Assembly (NCBI GenBank): GCA_039931675.1
Contig: JBDTRM010000051.1
Span: forward strand, 31,291-95,290
Length of the DNA stretch: 64,000 bases
Direction: 5' to 3'
Origin: JAEUTH01 sp039931675
GTDB taxonomy: Bacteria; Bacteroidota; Bacteroidia; AKYH767-A; OLB10
A program made the position numbers and the translations under genes. Shown in pieces: positions 44,954-53,806 of the stretch (position 1 is its first letter; every line of letters begins with the position of its first letter). The notes under the pieces were generated by a model that saw nothing but the letters and a program-made list of their open reading frames with translations, ran no database searches and was not told the origin of the DNA.

Positions 44954-47900
44954 TTATGGTACAAGTGGAACGGAAAGCGAAATGAGTGTTCCGTTATTTT
45001 CTTGCGATGTTATTTCAAATTTTGCATTGAGTTGCTCTGCACGTGCTTTCATGTTTTTTAACCCGTTGCCTCCAAACCTCACCCCCTGCCCCCCGTCCGC
45101 ACCGGCACGGGCTGGCTCTCCCAAGGAGAGGGGAGTAGTTCCGTTTACATCTTGGGAATTGTAATCAAAACCCTTTCCATTATCTTTAATCAGCATAACA
45201 AGCGAATGATTTTTTTCAGAAAGCTTTATCTGTGCTTCGGTAGCTTGGGAATATTTTGCAAGGTTATTCACTGCTTCTTTGAAAATCAGGAAAAAATCTT
45301 TTCGCTTTTCCATTGGCAGTAAAATATGTTTCGTGCTTTCATCAATTTCTAATTGGAATGAAATGTCAGCAGCATCTAATATCACTGAAGCATATTCGCG
45401 CATGCGCGCAACTATATTTTCCATTTTATCATTTTCGGGATTCACTGACCACACGATGTCACTCATCAAATCCATTGCCTGTGATGATGCTTTTCCTATG
45501 GTTGAAAATAATTCGTTTGAATTTTCTTTTGCAGTTGAGTTATTCTTGGCGGCCATTTTGCTCATCATAGAAATACTGCTCAATGTAGAACCTATGTCAT
45601 CGTGCAAATCGCGTGCTATGCGCTGACGGATATGTTGCATGCGTAAAATCTGGTTGATTCGGATTTTGTAAATAGCGTAAAGAACTATTGCTATTACTAT
45701 TGTAACAAGACAATAAAACCAAATTGTTTTCCAAAAAGGAGGTGTAACTGATAGCATAACCGTAGCACCTGTTTCATTCCACACTCCATCATTATTACAT
45801 GCTTTAACTTTAAACAAATAGTCACCGCCATCAAGATTTGTGTAAGTGGCTGAAGTTTTATTGCCGCAATAAATCCAGTCTTTATCAAATCCTTCCAGCT
45901 TGTATGCATACATATTATTAGTCGGGTTAGTAAAATTCAAAGCTGCAAAGCCAAAGGTTATCATACTTTGCTTATAACTTAACTTTATAGGTTCCAATTG
46001 AATTCCATTTCTTTTGATCGGATACTTTTTATCAAACACACTGAAGGAAGCAATCGCCACAGCAGGAATCTTACTGTTACTTTTTATTTCTGTAGGATTA
46101 AAATATACGATGCCGCCCGGAACGCCAATAAAGATAGTTCCGTCAATGGTTTTGCAGAAGGTTCCACCTATGTCATTGGTGGGCAAACCATCCATCATAA
46201 AATAGTTTCGGAAAGTTTTATTGCTAAGATTAAAATCACTTAGCCCATTAGTTGTTCCAAGCCACAGGTGGTTATCAGATGTTTTGCGTATTGAAAAAAT
46301 ATCGTTGTTGCACAACCCGTCAGAAGAAGAATAAGACGTAACATTTTCTGTTTGCAAATCCATTACGCCCAATCCATTTTCAGTAGCAATCCACAGTTGA
46401 TTATTTTTATCTTCAAGCAACTCGTAAATAAAATTTTCAGGAATCGTATTGTTAGTTCCGGGCTTATGTTTAAAGTGTGTCCAGGTTAAAGTAGATTCAT
46501 TTAACCTGCTCAGACCGTTGTTCTGAGTACCCGCCCAAATTCTGCCATAGTGGTCTTCGAGAATACAAAACACGTGATTATCAGGTAGCGATTCGGGCAC
46601 GGAGTCGTTATGAACATAAGCGGTTAACTTTCCTGTTTCAGGATTATAACAGAACAACCCGTTACGTGATGAAGCAAACCAGAGACGGTGTTTCCTGTCT
46701 TCGATAATGGTGCGTATATAGTTGAGTTTATAATTTAGAGTGTCAAAGGCAAGTGTTTCAAAAATATTTTTCTTTTCATCATAAGTGCAAACACCGGTTC
46801 TTGCGCCAATCCATAATTTCCCCTTGTTGCTCAAGTAAAGGGCATTTACCTCATCGCCAATCAATGAATTTTTCTCTTCAGTGTGATGGAATGATTTCAC
46901 AATTCCATCAGTTTTAGAATACAGAAAAAGTCCAGCACCAAATACACTCATCCAAAGACTCTTGTGCGAAGTATCATTCTTGTTTTCAATAATAGCTGCC
47001 GGTTGTCGCCTTACCGTTCCTGACCGGTTAAATTCAGGAATCATCTGCAATGAAAAACGGTTTGAAAGTTCATCGTATTTATCAAGACCTTCATCAGTTC
47101 CAACCCATAATGTTCCCGAATTATCGGTAAACACATCATTTACAAAATCATTGCATAAGCTTTTTGCGTCAGCAGGGTCGTGTCGTTTATGTGCTATGAA
47201 TTTACCGGTGGCAACATCTATCATTGAGATTCCGCTTCCGAAATGTGAAACCCAGAAATGATTTACTGCATCGTTTGATTTTGTAATTCCGGTTACAATC
47301 CACTTCCTGTCATCAGCTTCCTGTTCGTCTTCATAAGCGCTAATCTCTACCTCATCACCTTTTAACTTGACGTGTTGCAAGCCTGTGTACCATGTACCAG
47401 ACAACAATTCATTTTTCCGAACTTCAATAATCTTTACGGTGGTTATTGTTAACCCCTTCTTGTTAGCATTTTTTAATGTAACTACATTGTATGATTTAAA
47501 GGAGCCATTCTTCCTGTCAAACAAAAGCAACTTTCCGCGATTGGTTCCTATCCATATCCTGTTCTCACTGTCAATCAGCATGGAATTAATTTCTCCTGAT
47601 TCCCCACGTTTAACCGTATAGCTTGTTATTGAACCATCAGGATTAATAGAATGCAACATGGTTTTTGTAATGTACCACGTTCGCTGATTGCTATCGTTGC
47701 TGACTGCAAAAATTCGTTTGGGGTCGGAAGGTTCGGCATTTTGCTGGTCAATGGTTATCCGGTGAAATGCATCATCATCGTAATTATAATAGCACAAACC
47801 ACCATTTGTTGCCACCCATATTTTTCCCGAATTGTCTGCGCATATATCGTTTATAATATTGTTGCTTATCGAAGCAGAATCATTTTTGTTATAACGATAG

Positions 47901-48106
47901 ATAGTAAATGTTTTTCCGTCAAAGCGGTTCAATCCGTCTGTGGTGCTCATCCATAAAAAACCAAACTTATCCTGCACTATATTCCTGATTAAGTTGGAGG
48001 ACAAACCACTTTCAGTATTGTAATGCTGGAATGAAATATTTACGGGCTGCGCAATGCATTGCGTTGCGAGAAGAAATATAAAAAATATTTGATGCACATA
48101 TTTCAT
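44954..48106 (-). CDS. Propeller-domain sensor histidine kinase
   Basis: 1050 residues from ATG 48106 (an ATG at 48130 is also open, but a signal peptide, FLLATQCIAQP, starts best here). Periplasmic part: two-component regulator propeller blades with GLSSNLIRNIVQDKFGFLW and repeated GxLWIGTxxGL, then a Y_Y_Y domain (YKLEGFDKDW). One membrane helix (TIWFYCLVTIVIAIVLYAIY). Cytoplasmic: HisKA_3 with ARDLHDDIGSTLSSI, N-box KEAVNNLAKYS, G1 box DNGKGFD, G2 box GGNGLKNM. Between the G boxes lies an in-frame GC-rich repeat (45077-45136), probably in the ATP lid. Signal unknown; polysaccharide sensing is common for this architecture. Confidence 0.92.
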   Translation of the reverse strand: MKYVHQIFFIFLLATQCIAQPVNISFQHYNTESGLSSNLIRNIVQDKFGFLWMSTTDGLNRFDGKTFTIYRYNKNDSASISNNIINDICADNSGKIWVATNGGLCYYNYDDDAFHRITIDQQNAEPSDPKRIFAVSNDSNQRTWYITKTMLHSINPDGSITSYTVKRGESGEINSMLIDSENRIWIGTNRGKLLLFDRKNGSFKSYNVVTLKNANKKGLTITTVKIIEVRKNELLSGTWYTGLQHVKLKGDEVEISAYEDEQEADDRKWIVTGITKSNDAVNHFWVSHFGSGISMIDVATGKFIAHKRHDPADAKSLCNDFVNDVFTDNSGTLWVGTDEGLDKYDELSNRFSLQMIPEFNRSGTVRRQPAAIIENKNDTSHKSLWMSVFGAGLFLYSKTDGIVKSFHHTEEKNSLIGDEVNALYLSNKGKLWIGARTGVCTYDEKKNIFETLAFDTLNYKLNYIRTIIEDRKHRLWFASSRNGLFCYNPETGKLTAYVHNDSVPESLPDNHVFCILEDHYGRIWAGTQNNGLSRLNESTLTWTHFKHKPGTNNTIPENFIYELLEDKNNQLWIATENGLGVMDLQTENVTSYSSSDGLCNNDIFSIRKTSDNHLWLGTTNGLSDFNLSNKTFRNYFMMDGLPTNDIGGTFCKTIDGTIFIGVPGGIVYFNPTEIKSNSKIPAVAIASFSVFDKKYPIKRNGIQLEPIKLSYKQSMITFGFAALNFTNPTNNMYAYKLEGFDKDWIYCGNKTSATYTNLDGGDYLFKVKACNNDGVWNETGATVMLSVTPPFWKTIWFYCLVTIVIAIVLYAIYKIRINQILRMQHIRQRIARDLHDDIGSTLSSISMMSKMAAKNNSTAKENSNELFSTIGKASSQAMDLMSDIVWSVNPENDKMENIVARMREYASVILDAADISFQLEIDESTKHILLPMEKRKDFFLIFKEAVNNLAKYSQATEAQIKLSEKNHSLVMLIKDNGKGFDYNSQDVNGTTPLSLGEPARAGADGGQGVRFGGNGLKNMKARAEQLNAKFEITSQENNGTLISLSVPLVP
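45077..45136 (-). repeat. GC-rich dispersed-type repeat inserted in the kinase gene
   Basis: About 60 nt, by eye about three-quarters G+C in a low-GC gene, with CTCACCCCCTGCC at one end and the palindrome CTCTCCCAAGGAGAG at the other. It encodes PLSLGEPARAGADGGQGVRF in frame, between the G1 and G2 boxes. Confidence 0.65.
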
Positions 48107-48129
48107 ACAGGTAACGAAGTTACACATCA

Positions 48130-48137
48130 CAAAACTA
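48130..48137 (-). promoter_or_regulatory. -7 box for the sensor kinase gene
   Basis: Minus strand TAGTTTTG, the same eight bases as in the giant T9SS gene promoter, 23 nt before ATG 48106 (or overlapping the alternative start at 48130, which argues for 48106). Confidence 0.4.
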
Positions 48138-48174
48138 ATTCATCACACAATTTTTTCTATTACCATCATCTATC

Positions 48175-48186
48175 CCATATATATGG
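48175..48186. promoter_or_regulatory. 12-bp palindrome in the kinase-cupin divergent region
   Basis: CCATATATATGG, embedded in a looser CTATC...GATAG dyad, midway between the divergent kinase and cupin genes. Possible operator. Confidence 0.25.
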
Positions 48187-48248
48187 TATTGATAGGGACT
48201 GCTGCTGACTGCATCTTTGTCTCAATAATTAATTAAAAAAATAAAGTA

Positions 48249-48625
48249 ATGAAAAAGACCATCACAAGTTTCGCTGCAGGTTTATTAGTATTCCTGTTTG
48301 CTTCCACAAATGTAACCGCACAGGATTTAGTAAAAACAAATCCGAAAAACACAAAACTTCTTGCTGACACCGCAGGAGTGCGTATGATAAAAGTTACGCT
48401 TGCTCCGGGTGAAGAATTGATTATGCACACGCATCCTGTGCAGATGTTGTATTGTTTAGAAGGCGGACAAATCACAGTTAATTACAAAAGCGGAAAAAAG
48501 AATCGTTTGATTTAAAAGCCGGTGATGCAATGCAGGCCCCTGCCGATCCTCCTCACACTACCAAGAATACAGGTACAACAACACTCACATTTCTTGAAAT
48601 TGAAATATACGGTAAGAAAAAGTAA
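48249..48625 (+). pseudogene. Secreted cupin protein, frameshifted (or -1 programmed frameshift)
   Basis: The zero frame 48249-48515 codes for 88 residues: a signal peptide (FLFASTNVTAQ) and the first half of a cupin barrel (APGEELIMHTHPVQMLYCLEGG). It then stops, but the -1 frame continues from 48500 to a stop at 48623-48625 with the second cupin motif (LKAGDAMQAPADPPHTTKNT, ending EIEIYGKKK), for about 125 residues in total. The junction is A-AAA-AAG at 48494-48500, in the exact phase of a dnaX-type slippery heptamer. Either one A was lost from a run of seven, or it is read by -1 slippage, or it is a sequencing error. Cupins of this kind bind a metal through the HTH...E histidines. Confidence 0.75.
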
Positions 48626-48728
48626 ACCGGTGTTTAATAACTATCTGTGTATATGGTTGGGGGTTTTTCTACCAACCACTTACTAACTCATGCTATACTC
48701 TCAAATCAAAAAATCAAAATCTATTCAG

Positions 48729-51700
48729 ATGAAAATATTAAATCATTCAACTCCAATTGTAATTTGCATTTTTATGTTGATGCTTGTTATTCAAAACTCA
48801 TATTCTCAAACTAACATCTTTCCCACAACAGGCAGTGCAGGAATCGGAACTACAACTCCCGATGCATCATCCTTATTGGATATTACATCAACAACCAAGG
48901 GAGTGTTAGTTCCGCGCATGAATAAAACACAGCGCGATGCCATTCCAGCTCCTGCTACTGGTTTGCTCATCTATCAAACCACCAACACTCCGGGCTTTTA
49001 TTATTATAGCGGCACAGCATGGACAGCTTTAAAATCTTCAACTGCAAGCAAAACTTTGAATAATTTAACTGCACCCACAGCGGTTAATGTGGAATTATTA
49101 CCCGGCTCCGACAACACCATTAACCTTGGCTCAGTTTCAAACTCATGGAAAGATATTTACCTGGATGGTGCTGTTTATCTTGACGGAGAAAAATTTTTAG
49201 ATGGCGATGCTAACAGTAATACGTTTATCGGGCACAACGGCAATACAACAAATTCAGGATTCAATAATACATTTATCGGAGACCTGTCAGGAGCATTAAA
49301 TACAACAGGAAGCAGTAATACAGCAACGGGTGTACTGACAATGTTAGTGAATACCACCGGAAATTATAATTCAGCTTATGGATTTGATGCGCTTCGTTTC
49401 AATACTACAGGTAATACTAATTCGGCTTTCGGTACGGCTGCACTTTATAATAATACCACCGGCAATAATAATACAGCAACAGGTGTGAATACGCTAATAC
49501 TTAATAGCACAGGAAATAATAATACTGCCAACGGAACATATAGCCTGTTTTCAAATACAACAGGCAATGCCAACATTGCTATTGGTTTTAACGCTTTATA
49601 CAGCTCTCAGCAAAATTCGTTTAATATAGCCATAGGTGATTCTGTTATGTATGACTACAATAATGGAAGTACAAATGATTATTTGACAGGCATTGGTCAT
49701 GCTGCATTAAGACGAAATACTACGGGATATAATAACACTGCTGTTGGGGCTTTTGCATTAACCTCCAATACATCAGGTCATTCAAATACCGCTAACGGAT
49801 ACAATACACTTATATCCAATACTACAGGATTCAATAATTCAGCCTTTGGTAACGAAGCAATGACAAGCAATACGACAGGAAGCAGAAATACAGGATGCGG
49901 TGATGATGCCCTTTTTGCGAATACAACAGGTTTCTTTAATACTGCTTCCGGAAGTGATGCTTTACATTCAAATAATTCAGGAGGTAATAATACAGCAGCA
50001 GGCGTGTCGGCACTATACAACAACACAACAGGAAACAACAATACTGCTGAAGGAGTTAATGCACTTCTATCAAATACATCCGGCACAGGCAATGTGGCAA
50101 TCGGTTACTATGCATTGAGAGCATCGCAGCAAAATTCTTTTAACGTTGCCATTGGAGATTCTGCATTGTACAATTATAATAATGGCACAGCAAACAATTA
50201 TATGGTTGCAGTTGGTCATGCTGCATTGCGTAACAACACAACAGGAATTTCAAACACCGCCCTGGGAGGGTTGGCATTGGCAGCAAATACCACGGGCAAT
50301 TATAATACTGCAACAGGAATACTTGCGCTTACCAGCAACACAACAGGAAGCCGGAATACAGCTAACGGGGTAGGTACACTTTATCTGAACACAACCGGAA
50401 CAGACAATTCAGGGTTTGGTGACGGTGCCCTTGGAAGCAATACCACGGGGAGCGCCAATACTGCCAGCGGCTCAAGCGCACTCTATTCAAATACAACCGG
50501 AAACAGCAATACTGCTTATGGTGCGGACGCAATGATTACAAATACAACCGGGTTTAGTAATACTGTTATTGGAGTGGACGCACTCTTTACAAATTCAACC
50601 GGTGCTCAAAATACAGCAATCGGAAGAGATGCGCTCTTATTTAATACCACAGGGAATACTAATACTGCAATAGGATTGAATGCACTCAAAGCCAATACCA
50701 CCGGGTTTACAAATACTGCAATTGGATTGAATGCACTCCTCACAAATACAACCGGCAATAATAATACTGCTATAGGAAATAATGCAGATGCCGGAGTAAG
50801 CAACTTGGTTAATGCTACTGCCATAGGTGCACATGCACAGGTTTTTTCAAGTAATAGTCTTGTGTTAGGAAGTGTAGCCGGAGTTAATGGAGCGACAAGC
50901 GGTGTTAATATTGGTATTGGAATTACAACACCAATAACAAGTATTAAAGTTTGGGTTATGGAAACAGCCAATTCTGCAATGTTACTTGGAAGCAATTCGG
51001 GTGCGTTATCATATCTAACCGTAAATAAACCTACAGCGTCCAATTCCACAGAAATATTCAGGGCAAGAGATAATGGCTCAACTGTAGCCACATTTAATTT
51101 GCTTTCTGAAACTTATCAGCTTACAGTTTCAGGTAGTGCATTGGCATCAGGCGGTGTGTGGACAAATTCAGATAGGAGGATAAAGCATGAAATAAATCCT
51201 ATTGATAATGCAATGGAAAACCTGATGAAGTTAAACCCTAAAACCTATTATTTTAATACCACAAGCAAAGAATATCAATACCTGAACCTACCTAAAGATT
51301 TACAATTTGGTTTAATTGCGCAGGAAGTAAAAGAAGTTTTCCCCAACATAGTGCATGAACAAAATGATTTGGATGAAGATGGAAAACCAAAACCACAATC
51401 AATTTACAGCATGAATTATACTGAATTGATTCCTGTTTTAATCAAAGGAATGCAAGAGCAACAACAACAAATTGAAAAGAAAGATGAAGTGATTGAAAAC
51501 TTGCAATCCACTGTAGGCAATTTGCAAAATGAAAATACTTTGATGAAGTCACGGTTAGATAAATTTGAAAATGCATTGTCGCAATGTTGCATGAGCTATT
51601 CATCACCGGATAAAAGTTCTTCTCAAGAAAAGATTGATTCGGAAGCTTCGCAACCTCGCAATGACACATCACCTAATAAAGCTAAGCTGGAACAAAACAC

Positions 51701-51938
51701 TCCAAATCCATTTACAGAAAACACCGTGATTAAATTCTACATTCCTCAAAACGCAGAAAGTGCTTTGATTAAAATCTATTCAAAGAATGGTGTCGAGCTA
51801 AAATCAATTACTGTTTCAGGAAAAGGTTTGGGTCAAATAGAACTTTCAGGCAAAGCACTTGCAGCTGGAACTTATACCTATACTCTAATAGTTAATGGGA
51901 AAGTGGTGGATAGTAAAGAGATGGTTCTTACTAAATAA
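48729..51938 (+). CDS. Repeat-stalk surface protein with S74 chaperone and T9SS tail
   Basis: 1069 residues from ATG 48729; the ATG at 48690 would put 13 residues before the signal peptide (IQNSYSQ). After an N-terminal head (SLLDITSTTKGVLVPRM), about 25 copies of a 17-residue repeat (NTTGNxNTAxGxxALxx) run from about residue 165 to 690, broken twice by a longer module with SQQNSFNIAIGDS and GHAALR. This is a beta-solenoid like YadA heads. Then a Peptidase_S74 chaperone domain (NSDRRIKHEINPID, FGLIAQEVKEVFPNIV), a coiled coil (QEQQQQIEKKDEVIENLQ), a linker containing an in-frame repeat (51631-51665) and a T9SS tail (LEQNTPNPFTENT). Confidence 0.9.
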   Translation: MKILNHSTPIVICIFMLMLVIQNSYSQTNIFPTTGSAGIGTTTPDASSLLDITSTTKGVLVPRMNKTQRDAIPAPATGLLIYQTTNTPGFYYYSGTAWTALKSSTASKTLNNLTAPTAVNVELLPGSDNTINLGSVSNSWKDIYLDGAVYLDGEKFLDGDANSNTFIGHNGNTTNSGFNNTFIGDLSGALNTTGSSNTATGVLTMLVNTTGNYNSAYGFDALRFNTTGNTNSAFGTAALYNNTTGNNNTATGVNTLILNSTGNNNTANGTYSLFSNTTGNANIAIGFNALYSSQQNSFNIAIGDSVMYDYNNGSTNDYLTGIGHAALRRNTTGYNNTAVGAFALTSNTSGHSNTANGYNTLISNTTGFNNSAFGNEAMTSNTTGSRNTGCGDDALFANTTGFFNTASGSDALHSNNSGGNNTAAGVSALYNNTTGNNNTAEGVNALLSNTSGTGNVAIGYYALRASQQNSFNVAIGDSALYNYNNGTANNYMVAVGHAALRNNTTGISNTALGGLALAANTTGNYNTATGILALTSNTTGSRNTANGVGTLYLNTTGTDNSGFGDGALGSNTTGSANTASGSSALYSNTTGNSNTAYGADAMITNTTGFSNTVIGVDALFTNSTGAQNTAIGRDALLFNTTGNTNTAIGLNALKANTTGFTNTAIGLNALLTNTTGNNNTAIGNNADAGVSNLVNATAIGAHAQVFSSNSLVLGSVAGVNGATSGVNIGIGITTPITSIKVWVMETANSAMLLGSNSGALSYLTVNKPTASNSTEIFRARDNGSTVATFNLLSETYQLTVSGSALASGGVWTNSDRRIKHEINPIDNAMENLMKLNPKTYYFNTTSKEYQYLNLPKDLQFGLIAQEVKEVFPNIVHEQNDLDEDGKPKPQSIYSMNYTELIPVLIKGMQEQQQQIEKKDEVIENLQSTVGNLQNENTLMKSRLDKFENALSQCCMSYSSPDKSSSQEKIDSEASQPRNDTSPNKAKLEQNTPNPFTENTVIKFYIPQNAESALIKIYSKNGVELKSITVSGKGLGQIELSGKALAAGTYTYTLIVNGKVVDSKEMVLTK
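51631..51665 (+). repeat. GTCATTGCGAGG-type repeat inside a coding sequence
   Basis: AGATTGATTCGGAAGCTTCG then CAACCTCGCAATGAC: a diverged copy of the dispersed repeat, in frame, coding for KIDSEASQPRND between the coiled coil and the T9SS tail. Confidence 0.65.
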
Positions 51939-51970
51939 AAAGTGATATGTATGAAATCAAAGCAGTAGTG

Positions 51971-53728
51971 TTAGCTAACAGCTACTTGCTTAAACTGTAT
52001 TTCATAAAGCTTTTTGTAAATACCGTTTTGAGCAAGTAAGGATTCATGATTGCCTTGCTCTTTAATCTGACCATGATCGAGAACAATTATATTATCTGCT
52101 TTTTGAATGGTTGAAAGTCGGTGTGCTATAACTATTGATGTTCTGTTACTCGTTAGCTTTTCTGTTGCTTCTGTTATCATCTCTTCTGATTCAGTATCTA
52201 AAGAAGATGTTGCTTCATCAAGAATTAAAATTTTTGGTTGGTAAACATAAGCGCGGATGAATGCAAGTAATTGCCGCTGCCCAACTGAAAGCATGTTGCC
52301 ACGCTCCTGGACATTATAATCATATTGCTCAGGTAATCTTTCAATGAAACGATGAGCGCCAACTTTTTCGGAAGCAGTTTTTATTTTATCAAAACTGATT
52401 TCAGGATTTTTGAGCGAGATATTATTTGCAATAGTATCGCTGAATAAAAAGACATCCTGCTGAACTAATCCTACTACTTTACGCAACTCACCAAGTTCAT
52501 AATCTTTAATGTTTATGTCATCAATAAAAATATTCCCTTTCTGAATTTCGTAAAAGCGATTGAGTAAATTGATGATAGAAGTTTTGCCTGCACCTGTTGC
52601 TCCAACAAGAGCAATCATCTCACCAGGTTTCACTGTGAAGCTGACATCGCGCAGCACCCAACTTTCATCATTATATGCAAACCAAACATTTTCAAAACGG
52701 ATACTTCCTTTTACTTTTTCCGTGGTCAACTTGCCTGTATTTTCAGCATCACTTTTTTCGTCTAACAATTTAAATATACGCTCAGAGCTTACCATTCCCA
52801 TTTGAAGGGTGTTGAATTTATCTGCCAATTCTCTTATAGGACGAAACAACATATTGATGTATTGAATAAAGGCAACTACAGCACCAAAGGTTACTTCACC
52901 ACGCAATGTTGCAGGCGCGCCCCACCATACTAACAAACCAATGGCAATGGCAGATAAAATTTCAACCACAGGAAAAAATATACTGTAATACCAAACCGAA
53001 CGGATATTTGCATCGCGGTGTTGCCTGTTAATTTTTTCAAAGCGTTTCATTTCTTCGTCCTCGCGATTAAAAATCTGCACGATACGCATACCTGTCAAAT
53101 GCTCTTGCACAAAACTGTTTAATGCAGCCACTGCATTTCGTACATCATTAAAAGTAGCTTTAATTTTTTTCTGAAAGATCCGTGTTGCAATGATCAACAA
53201 GGGAATAGTAGAGAGTGAAATCAAACTCATTTTCCAATCTAAATAAAACATAAACGCAATCATTCCTATCATTTGCAATATGTCAGAAATAATAAGCAAC
53301 AGTCCATCAGAAAAAATATCAGCTATAGTTTCCATGTCAGAAACAAGACGTGTAACAGCTATGCCAATGGGAGTTCTGTCAAAATATTTTAAATTGAATT
53401 TTGAGATGTGTGCAAATAGTTTCACACGCAAATCGCGAATTACATTCTGACCTAAAACATTTGTATAGTATGAAAAGAGGAATTGTAATAATGACTGGAG
53501 AATAAGTAAGCCAAGCATCAGTAAAGTAAAGTTGAGCAGGCTTTGTTTATCGCCATGAACAATATAATTATCAATTGTAATTTGAGTGAGTACAGGTCTA
53601 AGCGGTGAAACACATGCAAGCAAAATAGTTAGCAGCACCGTTAAATTAAAAACCCTGCGATGCGGTTTTACAAAACCGAACACTCTTTTAAATAGTGAAA
53701 AATCAAAAGCTTTGCCGCTGGCAGACAT
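51971..53728 (-). CDS. ABC exporter, fused permease-ATPase (MsbA-like)
   Basis: 585 residues. Six-helix transmembrane domain (about 20-310) followed by the ATPase: Walker A VGATGAGKTSII, signature MLSVGQRQLLAFIRA, Walker B ILILDEATSSLD, H-loop IVIAHRLST. Half-transporter that works as a homo- or heterodimer; likely exports lipids or drugs. The 78-nt space to truA is filled by a TTTGTTG tandem repeat and a GTCATTGCG repeat. Confidence 0.94.
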   Translation of the reverse strand: MSASGKAFDFSLFKRVFGFVKPHRRVFNLTVLLTILLACVSPLRPVLTQITIDNYIVHGDKQSLLNFTLLMLGLLILQSLLQFLFSYYTNVLGQNVIRDLRVKLFAHISKFNLKYFDRTPIGIAVTRLVSDMETIADIFSDGLLLIISDILQMIGMIAFMFYLDWKMSLISLSTIPLLIIATRIFQKKIKATFNDVRNAVAALNSFVQEHLTGMRIVQIFNREDEEMKRFEKINRQHRDANIRSVWYYSIFFPVVEILSAIAIGLLVWWGAPATLRGEVTFGAVVAFIQYINMLFRPIRELADKFNTLQMGMVSSERIFKLLDEKSDAENTGKLTTEKVKGSIRFENVWFAYNDESWVLRDVSFTVKPGEMIALVGATGAGKTSIINLLNRFYEIQKGNIFIDDINIKDYELGELRKVVGLVQQDVFLFSDTIANNISLKNPEISFDKIKTASEKVGAHRFIERLPEQYDYNVQERGNMLSVGQRQLLAFIRAYVYQPKILILDEATSSLDTESEEMITEATEKLTSNRTSIVIAHRLSTIQKADNIIVLDHGQIKEQGNHESLLAQNGIYKKLYEIQFKQVAVS

Positions 53729-53768
53729 TCTGTTTGTTGTTTGTTGTTTTGAGTTTGTTGTTTATAGT
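53729..53768. repeat. Degenerate tandem repeat, TTTGTTGTTTG type
   Basis: TGTTTGTTGTTTGTTGTTTTG then AGTTTGTTGTTTATAG, starting at the base next to the ABC exporter start codon. Confidence 0.55.
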
Positions 53769-53772
53769 CTTT

Positions 53773-53802
53773 CCGTCATTGCGAGGAACGAAGCAATCTG
53801 TT
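53773..53802 (-). repeat. GTCATTGCGAGG dispersed repeat, upstream of the ABC exporter
   Basis: Identical over 30 nt to 13169-13198 and 54636-54665; 44 nt from the exporter start, 4 nt from the truA stop. Confidence 0.85.
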
Positions 53803-53806
53803 TTCA

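Noticed and set aside
48655..48677. GGTTGG/CCAACC hairpin after the cupin gene as terminator
   Set aside because: Short stem with an 11-nt loop and no T-run after it; left unassigned.
49200..50800. Regular repeats resembling a CRISPR array
   Set aside because: 51-bp period is coding, in frame, without spacers; it is a protein solenoid.
50606..51091. 161-codon minus-strand open frame
   Set aside because: Antisense to the 17-residue repeats of the stalk protein.
48729..51938. Prophage tail-fibre gene
   Set aside because: It has an S74 domain but also a signal peptide and T9SS tail, and no phage genes are near.
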